This document shows positions 48,801 through 60,000 of a DNA stretch of 60,000 nt, in pieces. The stretch is from positions 10,232,001-10,292,000 of the forward strand of contig OU612075.1 in the NCBI GenBank assembly GCA_914767715.1, in the 5' to 3' direction. A program made the translations under genes and the position numbers. The notes under the pieces are model-generated. The model was not told where the DNA came from, searched no databases, and was given only the letters and a program-made list of their open reading frames with translations. Numbering within the stretch: position 1 is the stretch's first letter; each line of letters opens with the position of its first letter. The stretch is from Membranipora membranacea (Eukaryota; Bryozoa; Gymnolaemata; Cheilostomatida; Membraniporidae).

Positions 48801-51800
48801 ATAATCTTATAACTTGGCAGCTAACACAAATCATAATCGACACATTGCAAGGCCACCCATATAAATAAAAGCTCTTCCTGGGTGACAGGGTCAAAACTTC
48901 TATGTCTCATAAAGATTAGAAAGAGTTTCTAGATTTAAAAACAATATACCTTGATCTGGAGAGCTGGCATTAGACACAGCTAGATTCCCTCCAGTAGGCA
49001 TGGCGTGGTTAAATCCTGTAACATTACTGACATTCATCCCTGGTATAGGCTGGTTGTTGAGTAGAACCTGTCCCTGTGGAGACAGTGTCACTGTCCCATG
49101 CTTAGCCAGAGCTGCCAGGTTGAACGGCTACAATATAAAAAATAATTATATTTATTATTTTATTATAAATATATTTGTCATGAAAGAAACGGACTAATTT
49201 CAATATAATCTACCGTTGACATTGATTTATGTGCAGAAACTGTAATTGTGATCTGGAGGAACAAAGGTGGGACACAAAACATGAGAATCATGTATACTAC
49301 ACCATTTATAGGTTTCTTACTAATTTTCAACTGCAAGATAGGCCCAAGGCTGCTATTGAAACAAAGTGGATACCATAAACATTGTAATAATTCAAATATG
49401 TTTATGGCAAATACTAACCGGTGATGAAGGGATGTGATGTGCTCCGGGACTATTAGAATCCATACCGATACCGCTATCAGAGATAGTAGGAGACTGGGAT
49501 TGTCTGCTCTGACTTCTAGGCTGTATGTTAGTATCAACACCTCCACCGACCACTGCATTCCTTAATCCTACAACAAGATAATACAGAGAGGTGTTAATAA
49601 CACAATACCAGAGAAAAAATTAACAGGTTGTCAGTGAATTTTCCATACACACATGTATAAAGCTACAGTTAGAAGCATGTCAGCACATCTCGCATCGGTA
49701 TTCACAAAACGGTATTCACATCGGTATTCACAACAACGTGAAGTGTATGTTTTTTTGGAAAAGTAAATGACTAATATCTGTGGGTCTATGTGTTAGGGAA
49801 AATGTTTGCCATCTGCCAAATAACTGTCTGATATGACACTGATATCAACAAGTGTATATAGAAAACAACACAGGCAGCGTTTGCTGGCTGCCAGTTGATA
49901 TCAAATCAAGAGCCAACTTCCTCAATTGACAGAAGTTATGCTGCATCCGTGAGAAAAAAAAAGAAGATTTACCCACCTAGCTGATCCGACAGAGTTGGAG
50001 TAGCGCCGTTGGTAGGTGGCATCTGGAACGCAGAACCTGTAAAGTCGTGACTGAGGATAGGTCTCATGGTATCAGTACATAGGCCAGAGTCGGGGCTACC
50101 CAGCATAGGAGCTGACATCACACTGTGCATGTTACCGCTGTTCATACTACCTCCCAGGTTTACAGACATGTCAGAGTGCTGGGTGTATCCTCCCGGTGAC
50201 TGCATGCTGACAAATCCATGATCTCCTGCCTGTAATTGTACACTGACTGATATAATATTGGCAACGAGGTCTCATATGAAAGAACAAAGCATCTCACCAG
50301 GTGTGATTGTCAAGACTAGATCTGCCGTTATTGGGAATTAGACATACTGGTGATGCATATTTCTACTAAATGTTCTGGCACCCTGATGTTCAGGAGACTA
50401 TGGTGGACAACCTTGTCTGTCATGTCTGCATTGTTTAAAATCACCGCTATTCATGGTTATACTATCTTTGATTCCTTTCGTAACATAAAATTGACAACGC
50501 GAGTATGTGTTAACTTGTCACATGTTTAGTCATTTTTTTCCTACCACCAAAAAAACCAATCTTCATACTTCGCACATTCTTCAGCTACTATTACTTTGTA
50601 TCATCATATACCATACAGTTAATGTTATGGATGGTGTATGGTGGTGTATTATTCTACCAAAACTAATGCATTCTGGTCTTGAGCAGAGTCTATGGCAGAC
50701 TGAGTCAGCCTTCATATTCCGATGAGGAACAGGCTGAACATGCTTGAAATGAGCACCAGTCATGGTTTTTTAATAGGGGACCATTATTCAATTGTTACAC
50801 ATTGAGCTATCATGACAACGTGTTGACAGATTCACATTCTTTTCCTACCAGCTCAATGCCAATCTTCACATTTTTTAGCTACAATTATTTTGCATCATCC
50901 TATGCAATATCAGTGTGAAGAGTTATTGTGGGTTTATCCATAACACCTAACACAGGCTTCCAGAGCATTCCTTATCAGACAGCAATAACAAAGATTGAGG
51001 ATGGACAAAATATGATGAAGGGTGTAAAGCTACAGATTGGCTTCTGCTGGTAGGAAAAGGCAATGTGACTTGTCAACACATAATCATGTCTACACAATAC
51101 GTAACTGTGTAGTAACTGTATAATAAAAGTCACCTATCAAATAACCATGGCTGGTGCTCAGAAGGTGTTATATTCTCATTAAATACATGATGATCTATAT
51201 ATCTCTCAGGCCAAGCGCTATTTACCTGAGTGACCTGACTGGCGATGTTGTTTCTGCTCGTTTCTCTCTCCAGTTTCCTGATCTGCTGCATCTGTTGATG
51301 AGCCTGCTGATTTCTGATCACTGATTCGTCTCTGAGCTTGAAGTGACCAAAGTGATCCTCTACAGAAGCCTCAAACTTCTTATTATCAGTGACAAACTCG
51401 ATATCGACAGAGATGTTACCGCCCAGCGACTTGTTCATCTGAGTCAGCATGTACTGATTCATAGTCTTCTTCAGGGATAGTAGCTCCAGACTGTTACTCT
51501 TCTCGACTATCCTGCTCACAAAATCAGCTGAAAGAAAGAGAAGCAATATTTGTCAATTTGGGTACACTGGTAAGCGAGTATTATTGCCATGTAGGCTGGT
51601 TATATATTTACACGTAGGAATATATTGCATTTACAGGGAAACAGGTCAACAAAGACTGGATTTGTCTTGAAAAAAACTGACGTTTGTCACGCTACCAGGT
51701 GTGAGAAAAAAACATGATATGAGACATTACCCAAGTTAATAAAAAAAAGTCAGCAATCACCAATAATAACTTGAGAACAAGCTTTTTATAAAGGCGTATT

Positions 51801-54800
51801 ATTTCCCTGTGGCGTAATGGTGGTTGAAAATTATTAGTATTTTATCACTATGGTGTGCAAAATAATACATATTTTTCGGTATTTCCAGTGGACAAGATAA
51901 CAGGAAAACTTACATCCTCTCTCTATTTTCTCGACAGTGTTTCCAATCTGGTGGAACATTTCCATAACGGACAACTCCTGGCGCTCATGTAGCTGTTCTA
52001 ACTGAGACAGCAATGACTCCTGTCTCTTCTCTATCATTGCCTTGTAACTCTGTATGTAGGTAAAAAATATGAAGATTATATCAATTATTATTGGATTAGT
52101 TCTGCTGCCGCTAAAGCTCTCAGTTTTACACGTGATATGTGATCAAGCCTGATCCAATTTGCTTGAATTTAGGATTTAAGTCCCCTAGAATGGGATTGAC
52201 CGGGCTGCTGGCAATTTTAATAAAAACTTGTTCTATGTGACATGGCGTTGGCAATCCCTGATACTTAAATATAATGATAATAGAGTGAATACATTGTTTG
52301 CAGCACGGAGGCTGAGTTTCATCACTCTTTCTTTTTACACATGACAAGTGTTTATAAGTGAAGCTCAGGGAGGACATTACTAAAAGGTTCATGTTACACT
52401 TGGATGCAGACCTGCACATAAACGAGGCCCTATTAGGTCATGTGTGTTGATGTAATAGTCAATAGGGTGAGAACACTGAATTAGATTCTTCTCTTAGAAT
52501 GGAAATAGTATCATAGCGTTATACGGTTAGGACACTAAACACAGGGACCCATCTGACTGTTCTCTGATTGGCTGTCCCTAGTAGCATGAATAATTAGCCT
52601 GAGAAATTGTCTTGTTTACAAAATTGCAAACAGTAATTATACCCCATACAGTGTCGATGATTAGGGCATTTCTAGATTGCTACTAGGGACTGGCTATTTT
52701 TGCAAGCCCTTTGTTTTGCAAAAGAAAGCTAATGATGCTATTCCAGATATGGAATTCAATGGGTGAGAAGCATTAGCTGTGACTAGCATCATGCTGATGA
52801 TATACAAACTTTCCATTTCCCAATGTAACACTTCACATATTAGTCATCCTTTCTCAAATTAGCCTTGTAATACAGCCATTATCTCAAATACAATGACGGG
52901 GTAAATTGGCTTCGTTTCTATGTTTTAGCCAAGAGATTACATGAATTATCATTATATATCCCATTATTATCCCTCCCACGCTGATGTTATGCCGTTTTCG
53001 CATCTAATAATTGTTTCGATACAATCAATGTATAGCCAGGTTAATCTAATGTGGAACAGATTCATAACTATTTTTAGTTACAGAAGATTTTTTGTGTGAA
53101 TATGTCAAGGAAGGTGAGGAGATGGACGCCAACTCTAGGTACCATTTGGCGAATTTGAAAGGATGCTTCAGCGTGACCTATCTCAATGCCAAAATAAATT
53201 CGGACACAAATCATTGTTCTTACAAAAGGCACAATACAGGATAAATACCTAGGAATGCCAGCCAATATAAGTCAAAGGGGTATCATGAGTATATAATCAC
53301 GCTTATACATTTCAGGTACAGGCATGGAATGGCTTGATTATCAGTTTTGTATTTGTACATTGACCACAAACATGTTAGGTGATGTTGTGATAGATAACTC
53401 TGCACCACCAACAGCGCACCCTATAGTAGTAAATACTAGCTAGATTTTAGTTTTACTAGTTGAGGGGCGACTTTATGTTAGCCAACACCTAAGTCTCACT
53501 AGAGACTGAGTACTAGCTAGCTGTAAATTTTACTATTTCCAGTCTGTGCCAAATGTAAAAGTTCCCTCCTTCAAATACTTTATTCCTCTGGGCTATTTCA
53601 AATAACAGCAGCTATGCATACCTGGAAGGTCTCCTTGATGAGGGACTTGGCATCATCTCTCTGACTCTCCAGCTCCGTCAGGCTCTGCTGTAGATTGTTA
53701 GACTTCTCCTCACACTGTCCTATCTTCTGTTGAGCTTCGGCAATCAGTGACTTCATGTATGTTATCTGTGCACGACAAAATATTATGTTATGATCACAAT
53801 TTCACATCAGGCTACATGATAAAAAAGCAGCAAAGGTATTGGGACAACTAGGTGCCATAGTTGATAACAAGACTGGTTGAAATGCAATTGAGTTTTTGAA
53901 GCGTAATTTTAAATAGTCATAGAATATGGCTGACTTTGAAAGTAGTGTCCATGCAAGTGCACCACATGACAACAAATGAGTCAGTCGTACAACGTGATGG
54001 ATATTTCCCTATGACTGAGCGTCATCACCGATGTTTATAACAGGCAAAAGATGACAGTCAAACAGCATGAAACATCAAAAATAGAAGCCAGGCAAAAAAA
54101 ATGCTGTGGATTTATTGCAATAGCACGCGCGCCTCGATTAGCCCTGCTACTGCCCACATGGGCCCCATTCGCCATTTTATTGTGTTTTGATATGCAAACC
54201 CACATTGATTGAAAATAAAGCCGATAGATGGCGAACTAGGTCTCAGCCCCCTCTCAGCGGACGAGCATATTACCTCTCTGTTCTCGATGTCTCCCACTCT
54301 CTCTACTTGATGTCCGGGCTGCCTGTGATCAGTCATCATGCACTCGTTACAGATCAATATTTGACAGGTATTACAGAAGTACTTCATCGGCTGCTCCTCG
54401 CCGTGCAGGCTGCATGTGATCGGTCGATGTATAGCCATACCTTCTTCCTTAGTTATGTCATCAAACGTTACCACCTGAATAGAATTCAAAAATTTCATTT
54501 TCATTGCTGCGGATTCAAAAAGGACTTTCATGCAATAAGGGATAGAATAACCAAGCTTTGAAACAAAGGATTGTCTAAGTTATCTGTCGATTCAGTACCA
54601 CAAAAGTGTTCCTTGTTGGTGCACCCATGTTACTGTTGACCATGACTGCGAGACATTGATATCAATGCAGCAGACACTGGATGGATCTGGATCTTTGAAA
54701 TTTGGCACTATATTACGTCATTGAAATGGAAACATGCAGGATGATAATGTCACCTATCAAAAAGGACACAAAATTACAACTTTCAGAAACCTGATAGTGA

Positions 54801-57505
54801 TAACCTTGAGGAGCGGCAATCGAATATCAATCTACTAAGTCAAGCCAGTTGTGAAACCAGCCTCATAGATGATCAATTATGTAGTGGCCAGCTGCAACTT
54901 GAGCGTACCAGTTAGTTAGCCTGGTATGGCAAATTGGTCCAAATGAACTGCCAACAGCAATAAAGTCAGTCAGCTTTGACTTTAACAGAACTCAGCTAAC
55001 TTTACCTTGTGGTTCTCAAAGCATCTCATAAACTGATGGGCGGTAACACAGTTGGGGCACAGGAAATTAGCACAGTCGCTGCATCTGGCAACCGCTTTTT
55101 CCTTAGCTTTACATGAGGTACAGGTCATGTTGCATCCTTGTATACCCTTCATATCCAAGCTGTTCGCGATAACATAGTCAAGAGGCAACTCTCGCACCGA
55201 CTCAACCTCTGTTGTCTGTAATAAAAAAAAGATCAGTCTTTACAGGTTGTTTAGTTGAATGAGACGCCAATTGATCTCCAGTCAAGACCAGCAAGTTTAT
55301 ATCACAAACACGCCTGGCTGAGTATTTATTACATAATCAGTAGCACTAGGAGTTCATGCTTTCTGTCTGGCACAAGACGGATTAAAACTTGCAGACAATG
55401 AAAAGATATCTAAACCCATAATTTGACAGTAAGCTAGGCAACACATTGGCAAAAATACAATGTTTGGAGTAGTGTTGGCTTCATCCCATCCCGTAGCCAA
55501 CCTGGCCTCAGGGGGTTGAGTAAATTAACAATTAATGCGGCTGGCCCAACCGACCCACATTGCTTCCATGGTTTCACAAGGCTTGTAGCAACAAGTGATA
55601 GCTGCTATCTACAGCTATACAGGAGCTGGGGTGGCTTTATCTTAGCAAAGCTACACCAACTAATTGAGGATAGAGGCTAGACTGTTATCTGAAAAATCAA
55701 TAATGTTAGTGTAGCATTGGCGTACAGTGAATAGCTACACAACTATCCCATTACAGCATGCCTATTACACTGCGCTACATAACAAAACCACTCTTGTGTA
55801 CTATCAAAAGCTGAGACAGCCATTGTGTTGTAATTTTTAAAGCTGTTTCAAATAACTAACTTTGTAGGTTGACAACCTTCAGAAAATGTGGCTGATGTTT
55901 GAACCAAGACTGGCAGTAGTTATGTAGTTGTCTGATGAGTAAAAGTAGTAAGTGGCACTGAAATATCATTGCAGTCTGATAAGACTGTAGGAAGGGGAAA
56001 AGCCAGAGATTTTATGTATTTTATTTCTGTCTTGTGGTTAATTATTCTATTATTCACACCATACCAACATATTTTGGGATGGTATTCGGTGAGGGGGATC
56101 TAATTGACAAACAAGAGAATATTTAATTCACAGCAAAAAATATTTTATTGAGTAGAAGGCTAAATATGAATACACATGTAGTAATCATCTTGAGAAAGTC
56201 AAGAGCAGGACAATAGTATGCTGGACTTGATAACACAGGTGTTCGGATATTTAGTCAATGTCAATGCTTCAGCAACAAAATTGCGTTGCCATACAACTGT
56301 TTGAACAGCACTGTTTCGGACATATTAATCTTGTGTAGCCGATAGGCACAGCGTGGGCTTCGTATAGCTATCACTGCAAATATATATATTCTGATATCAG
56401 CTGACAGCCAAGCTAGCAAATCAATAACTTGAGTGTGATTGAAAGCTTGCATTACAATCTTGCTGTTGATTATGCTATGGTATCTCTGCATGGGATGGGA
56501 TATAAAAATGAGATTGGGTAATCGGACATTTACATTCACATTTACTGATCTTAGTTCAAAATTGATGATAACTGACCTCAATACAGGCTTAACTGTTGCA
56601 GAGGCAATGCCCCTCACAGCACCAAAATAGATAGTTTTTTTTTGGGTTTTCCACCCTCCGAATGAAAGCCTAACAGTGATACATCAGCTAAATGCTTATG
56701 ACAGACAATCCCAAATAGCTAGCGCCGCGGGCCATTAATCTGAAATACACTCCTTTACATTGCTATCTGCTATCAAAAGGTAATCAGAGAGAAAGCCGAG
56801 CCATTGTATATTTTAGAAGGTCACTAATAGGGACAAGGGACAAGATTGAAGTTCACTTGAACAATCAAAAAACATTCTGCCGCATTCATCATAATCGTTT
56901 GAATCAAACATCTTGGACCTTGTTAAATGTTGCAAAGTTTTGTAGTTTTTGCAGACTAGAGTCAAAAACTGGGGCTTCCCGGAATGTTTTCCTAATTTTT
57001 CAATTTTATTGAAAAAGTTACCCAAAAAGATGTTATACTGGTACTCGTAAGATATATATATTACACCTGCACCAGGGTCCTGCATTATTTACATCCATTG
57101 ACTATATGTTAAAACAGCTGCCGTTGAACTCACCAATTTGCATGCAGGGCATGTGATGCAGTCCTCTATCAGTTTAGGTTTCAGACAGTCCTCGCAGTAG
57201 ACATGCAGACAGGAGAGAACTCGGGGCTGTTTGAACTCTTCGTGACATGACGAGCATGTGTAAAGGTCAAGCTCGTTATCGCCGGAGAGACTCAACGTCT
57301 CGAATTCCTCATCCAGAGAGTGATGACTGCCTAGCCCATCTTCAAGATCGCCCAGATCCCCATTAGCCAGCTGATCATCAGCTGTTGTTAGCAGTAGATC
57401 GGCCGAAGCTGCTACATCAGGTTGTTGATTGTCTTCTGCTGACACTAGAGGTTTATTTGCACTTGGTTCCACATGCGCTAATGATGCGAGGTCAGCTGAT
57501 GACAT
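45829..57505 (-). CDS. brat: Brat-family TRIM-NHL protein (RING, two B-boxes, coiled coil, NHL propeller)
   Basis: Fifteen exons: 57505-57134, 55215-55006, 54474-54274, 53765-53622, 52049-51914, 51527-51226, 50229-49977, 49567-49419, 49127-48950, 48446-48173, 48006-47846, 47337-47149, 46919-46768, 46464-46287 and 45959-45829. Phases all agree and the model gives 1,009 residues. After an acidic start comes a C3HC4 RING (about 83-122: [17 protein letters not shown]). B-box 1 is at ~152-193 (CTSC..C.DC..FLCPNC) and B-box 2 at ~215-249 ([27 protein letters not shown]). A coiled coil covers 262-~355. About 285 Ser/Pro/Gly/Asn/Met-rich residues follow (456-740), including a five-Gly run. The NHL propeller starts at [19 protein letters not shown] and [17 protein letters not shown]. 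Length and NHL pattern ([18 protein letters not shown]) fit Drosophila Brat best, a repressor that binds mRNA through NHL. Unlike fly Brat it keeps the RING, so it may also be an E3 ligase. No filamin repeat is seen, unlike TRIM2/3/71. Confidence 0.92.
52495..52765. repeat. Dispersed repeat, copy 2
   Basis: This segment is similar in the same orientation to 16083-16345 (GATTGGCTGTCCCTAG, GCTACTAGGGACTGGCTA, GAAAGCTAATGATGCTATTC). It lies in the Brat-like gene between exons 4 and 5. Confidence 0.8.
53417..53594. repeat. MITE-like element, CTAGAGGAG family (diverged)
   Basis: The left end ACCCTATAGTAGTAAATAC and right end CTTTATTCCTCTGGGCT are imperfect inverted repeats. Interior GTTAGCCAACACC and TAGCTAGCTG fit the family. 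It ends about 28 bases from exon 4 of the Brat-like gene. Confidence 0.6.
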
Positions 57506-57534
57506 AGTACAAGAGGACGAATTTTTACTCAGAC
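57506..57534 (-). other. Likely 5' UTR part of the first coding exon of the Brat-like gene
   Basis: On the minus strand the sequence TTTTTTAAG|GTCTGAG at 57535-57534 looks like a 3' splice site 29 bases before the ATG. If so, an untranslated first exon lies further upstream, between here and the window end. I could not place it. Confidence 0.4.
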
Positions 57535-60000
57535 CTTAAAAAACGAAAAAAATGCATGATATATAAACTTTTCCATCCACATATCTACATCCAGACCTTT
57601 GGAAGTGAGATGTAATATTTTTTAATGACCAAGTGTCCAATCCATAACCCTGATGGATATCTTTTGCACGAATAAAAATGTCAGGATTTGATGAACACAT
57701 CCTGCCATCTCAATAATCCATCCTGACAACCGTATTGGATGTCAAATTGCAAACAAATAATGCTAGCCATTGGAGCCCAATTTGATTATTCGAACAAATT
57801 CAACTCAGTCCATCTACAGTTCACCAAGTTTTGATGGTTCGCATGCAAGGAATGTGCAGTCCGTTACAATCAGAAATCTAACTAGGGAAAATAATTACAA
57901 ATTTTACAATATAGTACATGTATGTATTTGTTAACAAACACTATATAGTATAAGTCAGCACGTCATAACAACACTAACAGTTCAAGATGAAGAGAAACTT
58001 GAAGAATCTCTTGGGTTGGTTGGGAGACATGATTTAGATACCATCAGGCTACTTTGGCTTTCTTCTACTACTAGTCTCTGGGTTGTTCATATATTATTGA
58101 ATACTTAATTCAGCCAGGGAAAATTCTCCCTGATCCAGTATGACACATGTTACCAAGGAGCAAAGGCAAGCAGTGCTCCTTCAGGCTTCATACTGCTCTA
58201 CCATTTCTACTACTTAGATACCCTATATAATTATGGCCTTTGTTAGTGTTTAAATACAGTTTGGACAAATTGGTTGGAGTTGATGTGGTGACTCTGACTG
58301 AGGCACTCGATCACTACTTGAACTGGATCCGCAAAAATTGCAGTACTATATGCATACTGACACACACCGATACAGTGACGTTATATACTGGCTGATGCAT
58401 TAAAATAATACTTAAACTTTAATACATAATGATTATATAATAATAATATCAAACCAATGAACAATTGAACAAACAGACAGGACAAGCTCCGTCATGGACA
58501 AATTGAATTGAGTTGCCTGCAAACAGCTCCCGCCAGCATCTACTGAATACATGATGATGATGCCATGCCCATGGACAGAGTTAAGTTAGTAGCAAACTAG
58601 CCTAGTGCAGTAGTAGTAGTAGCTACTAGCCTTATAATAATATTCATAGCTCCACCACTTGCAATCAATCAACAACAACAATTCAATAATCTATCTATCC
58701 ATCCTATTTTAAGCTTTGTTGTAAAATAATGGCATTACCCTAATATTTATTCATTGTTCAGGCTTTCAAATTAGCAACAATAGTACAAAATGGTATGTAG
58801 ACCATTCACCAGGAGAGGGCAGCCCAGCTAGAAGAAAGGAGTCAGTCTAATTTTCACTGTGAGTCTCAGTATATGTTCAATAATGTTGTGGTGAAGCAAG
58901 AGGAGTGGCAGAAATTGAAATGCAGTGACTTCCTGATGTTGAACTAACACATTTGCAAGACTGCTGACACTTCCACTAATATGCAGGTACATACCTTTGA
59001 TTTTGTTTGTAAGGTCTCATAGATAGATGGATTATGCTGCTGTTTCTGCAAATGTGTCGAGCAGTTTCGTCTCTTTGCTGCATCCACAGATGCGCCCTCA
59101 GATAACTAGCCTGTAAACCTAATGTTGCCGTTGATATAGGCGATTTCTGGGGATCCCCATTGATTTGGCAATGTGATTGATTATAATCTGAGGCAATCAG
59201 ATAGCTTGCACAAACTTGTGCCTCTATAGTTATATTTCGGAGAAGCACGTGGTGTTGATTTTGCAGTATAACAATGAACAGCAAGTATTTTAGTTTTCGG
59301 TCATTCCTTATTTGATCAAAGGAGGTAGAGGGCAACTCCTTTATATATACTGGATGTGACCACCGTCATCTTCAGCTCACAGATCTACACCAATGGCCAT
59401 AACAATAAGATTACAACAGTAGTAAGTAGTGCAGTGGTGAATCTGTTCATTCACAACCAATGTCAGAATTATATCATTCCTCAACACAAAACTATTGGCT
59501 ATTCCGGCAGACAATCAAACTCAGAGTTACAATGTTACAATCTTTTATTCGCCTTAGAATATATATCTTAGATCTGTATTACTTCACTCGTTAAAATCTT
59601 CCTCCTCTACAGATAACCTTGGCCATTTATTGACACATGGATGTGGTATATTGTCCTTACGTTTTGGAAGAAGGAGGCAACACCTAAATACCATTTGATA
59701 CTTATTGTTATTGTTAGAAATATTCATAGACTTAATATACTATGGAGATATTAGATTCAAGCTTTTGGCAAATTTACCTGGAATAATAAAACATGCTGGC
59801 AAGAGAGGTTGACTGAACCCGCCACCATCATGTGAATAAGAACATTGGACTGTATCAGTGATCAGAATCAGAAACAATAGTCTTTGTTCAGAGACAAGTC
59901 TAAATTTGAATGCTCTGTTATTTCATTTTGTACATGCATACAATTCAAGCCAGATTCTGATTGGGACACCCCTAGTTTTGAGCTTCAGATCTAATAAACT
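57535..60000. other. Upstream region of the Brat-like gene, no supported gene
   Basis: This should hold the promoter and non-coding first exon of the Brat-like gene. Open frames at 58976-59335 (-) and 59356-59571 (+) show no domain and no convincing splice context. I cannot say what gene, if any, lies at the right edge. Confidence 0.4.

Noticed and set aside
58976-59335. 119-codon minus-strand open frame upstream of the Brat-like gene
   Set aside because: No recognisable domain and no splice link to exon 1; kept only as an unexplained frame.

Overview
This is nuclear DNA from an invertebrate animal. The genes are split by GT-AG introns of roughly 100 to 1,900 bases (one of 2,846), the non-coding DNA is AT-rich, and it is full of small fold-back repeats. 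The gene set is purely metazoan: a TRPC channel, a Reeler protein, a BRICHOS protein, a YWTD/EGF receptor, a uromodulin-type D8C protein and a Brat-type TRIM-NHL protein. I cannot name the species. I assembled exons by hand from translated homology, splice consensus and phase. In every complete model (Reeler, BRICHOS, YWTD receptor, Brat), and in the part of the TRPC gene inside the window, the summed exon lengths close the reading frame.

Layout. 1-10127 (+): most of a TRPC cation channel, from its N-terminal cytoplasmic region to the stop, in 14 exons. An antisense tandem pair of tRNA-Ser(CGA) genes lies in its ninth intron, and it has two candidate alternative C-terminal arrangements. 11865-15226 (-): a secreted Reeler / Thr-rich mucin-like / Cys-rich protein. 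18656-20936 (-): four exons of an EPSTI1-like protein whose 5' and 3' ends I could not find. 24186-25630 (-): a small type II membrane BRICHOS protein with a mini-collagen stretch and a Cys-rich tail. 28165-42106 (-): a 19-exon receptor with two YWTD propeller-EGF modules, one membrane span and a long tyrosine-motif tail. An intronless D8C-domain gene (30391-31227, +) is nested antisense in one of its introns. 45829-57505 (-): a 15-exon RING/B-box/coiled-coil/NHL protein of the Brat family.

The genes are unrelated neighbours and do not form a pathway. Four encode secreted or surface proteins, one is a channel, and one is an RNA-binding or ubiquitin-ligase type regulator. The spaces between genes hold mainly MITE-like inverted repeats of several families, a tRNA-derived SINE with 13-base target-site duplications, short tandem duplications and two copies of a dispersed repeat.

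The most interesting points are the receptor whose ectodomain resembles LRP5/6 but whose tail resembles an SH2-docking adaptor, the BRICHOS-collagen fusion, the switchable TRPC tail exons, and a 72-base tandem repeat that has copied a splice donor three times.
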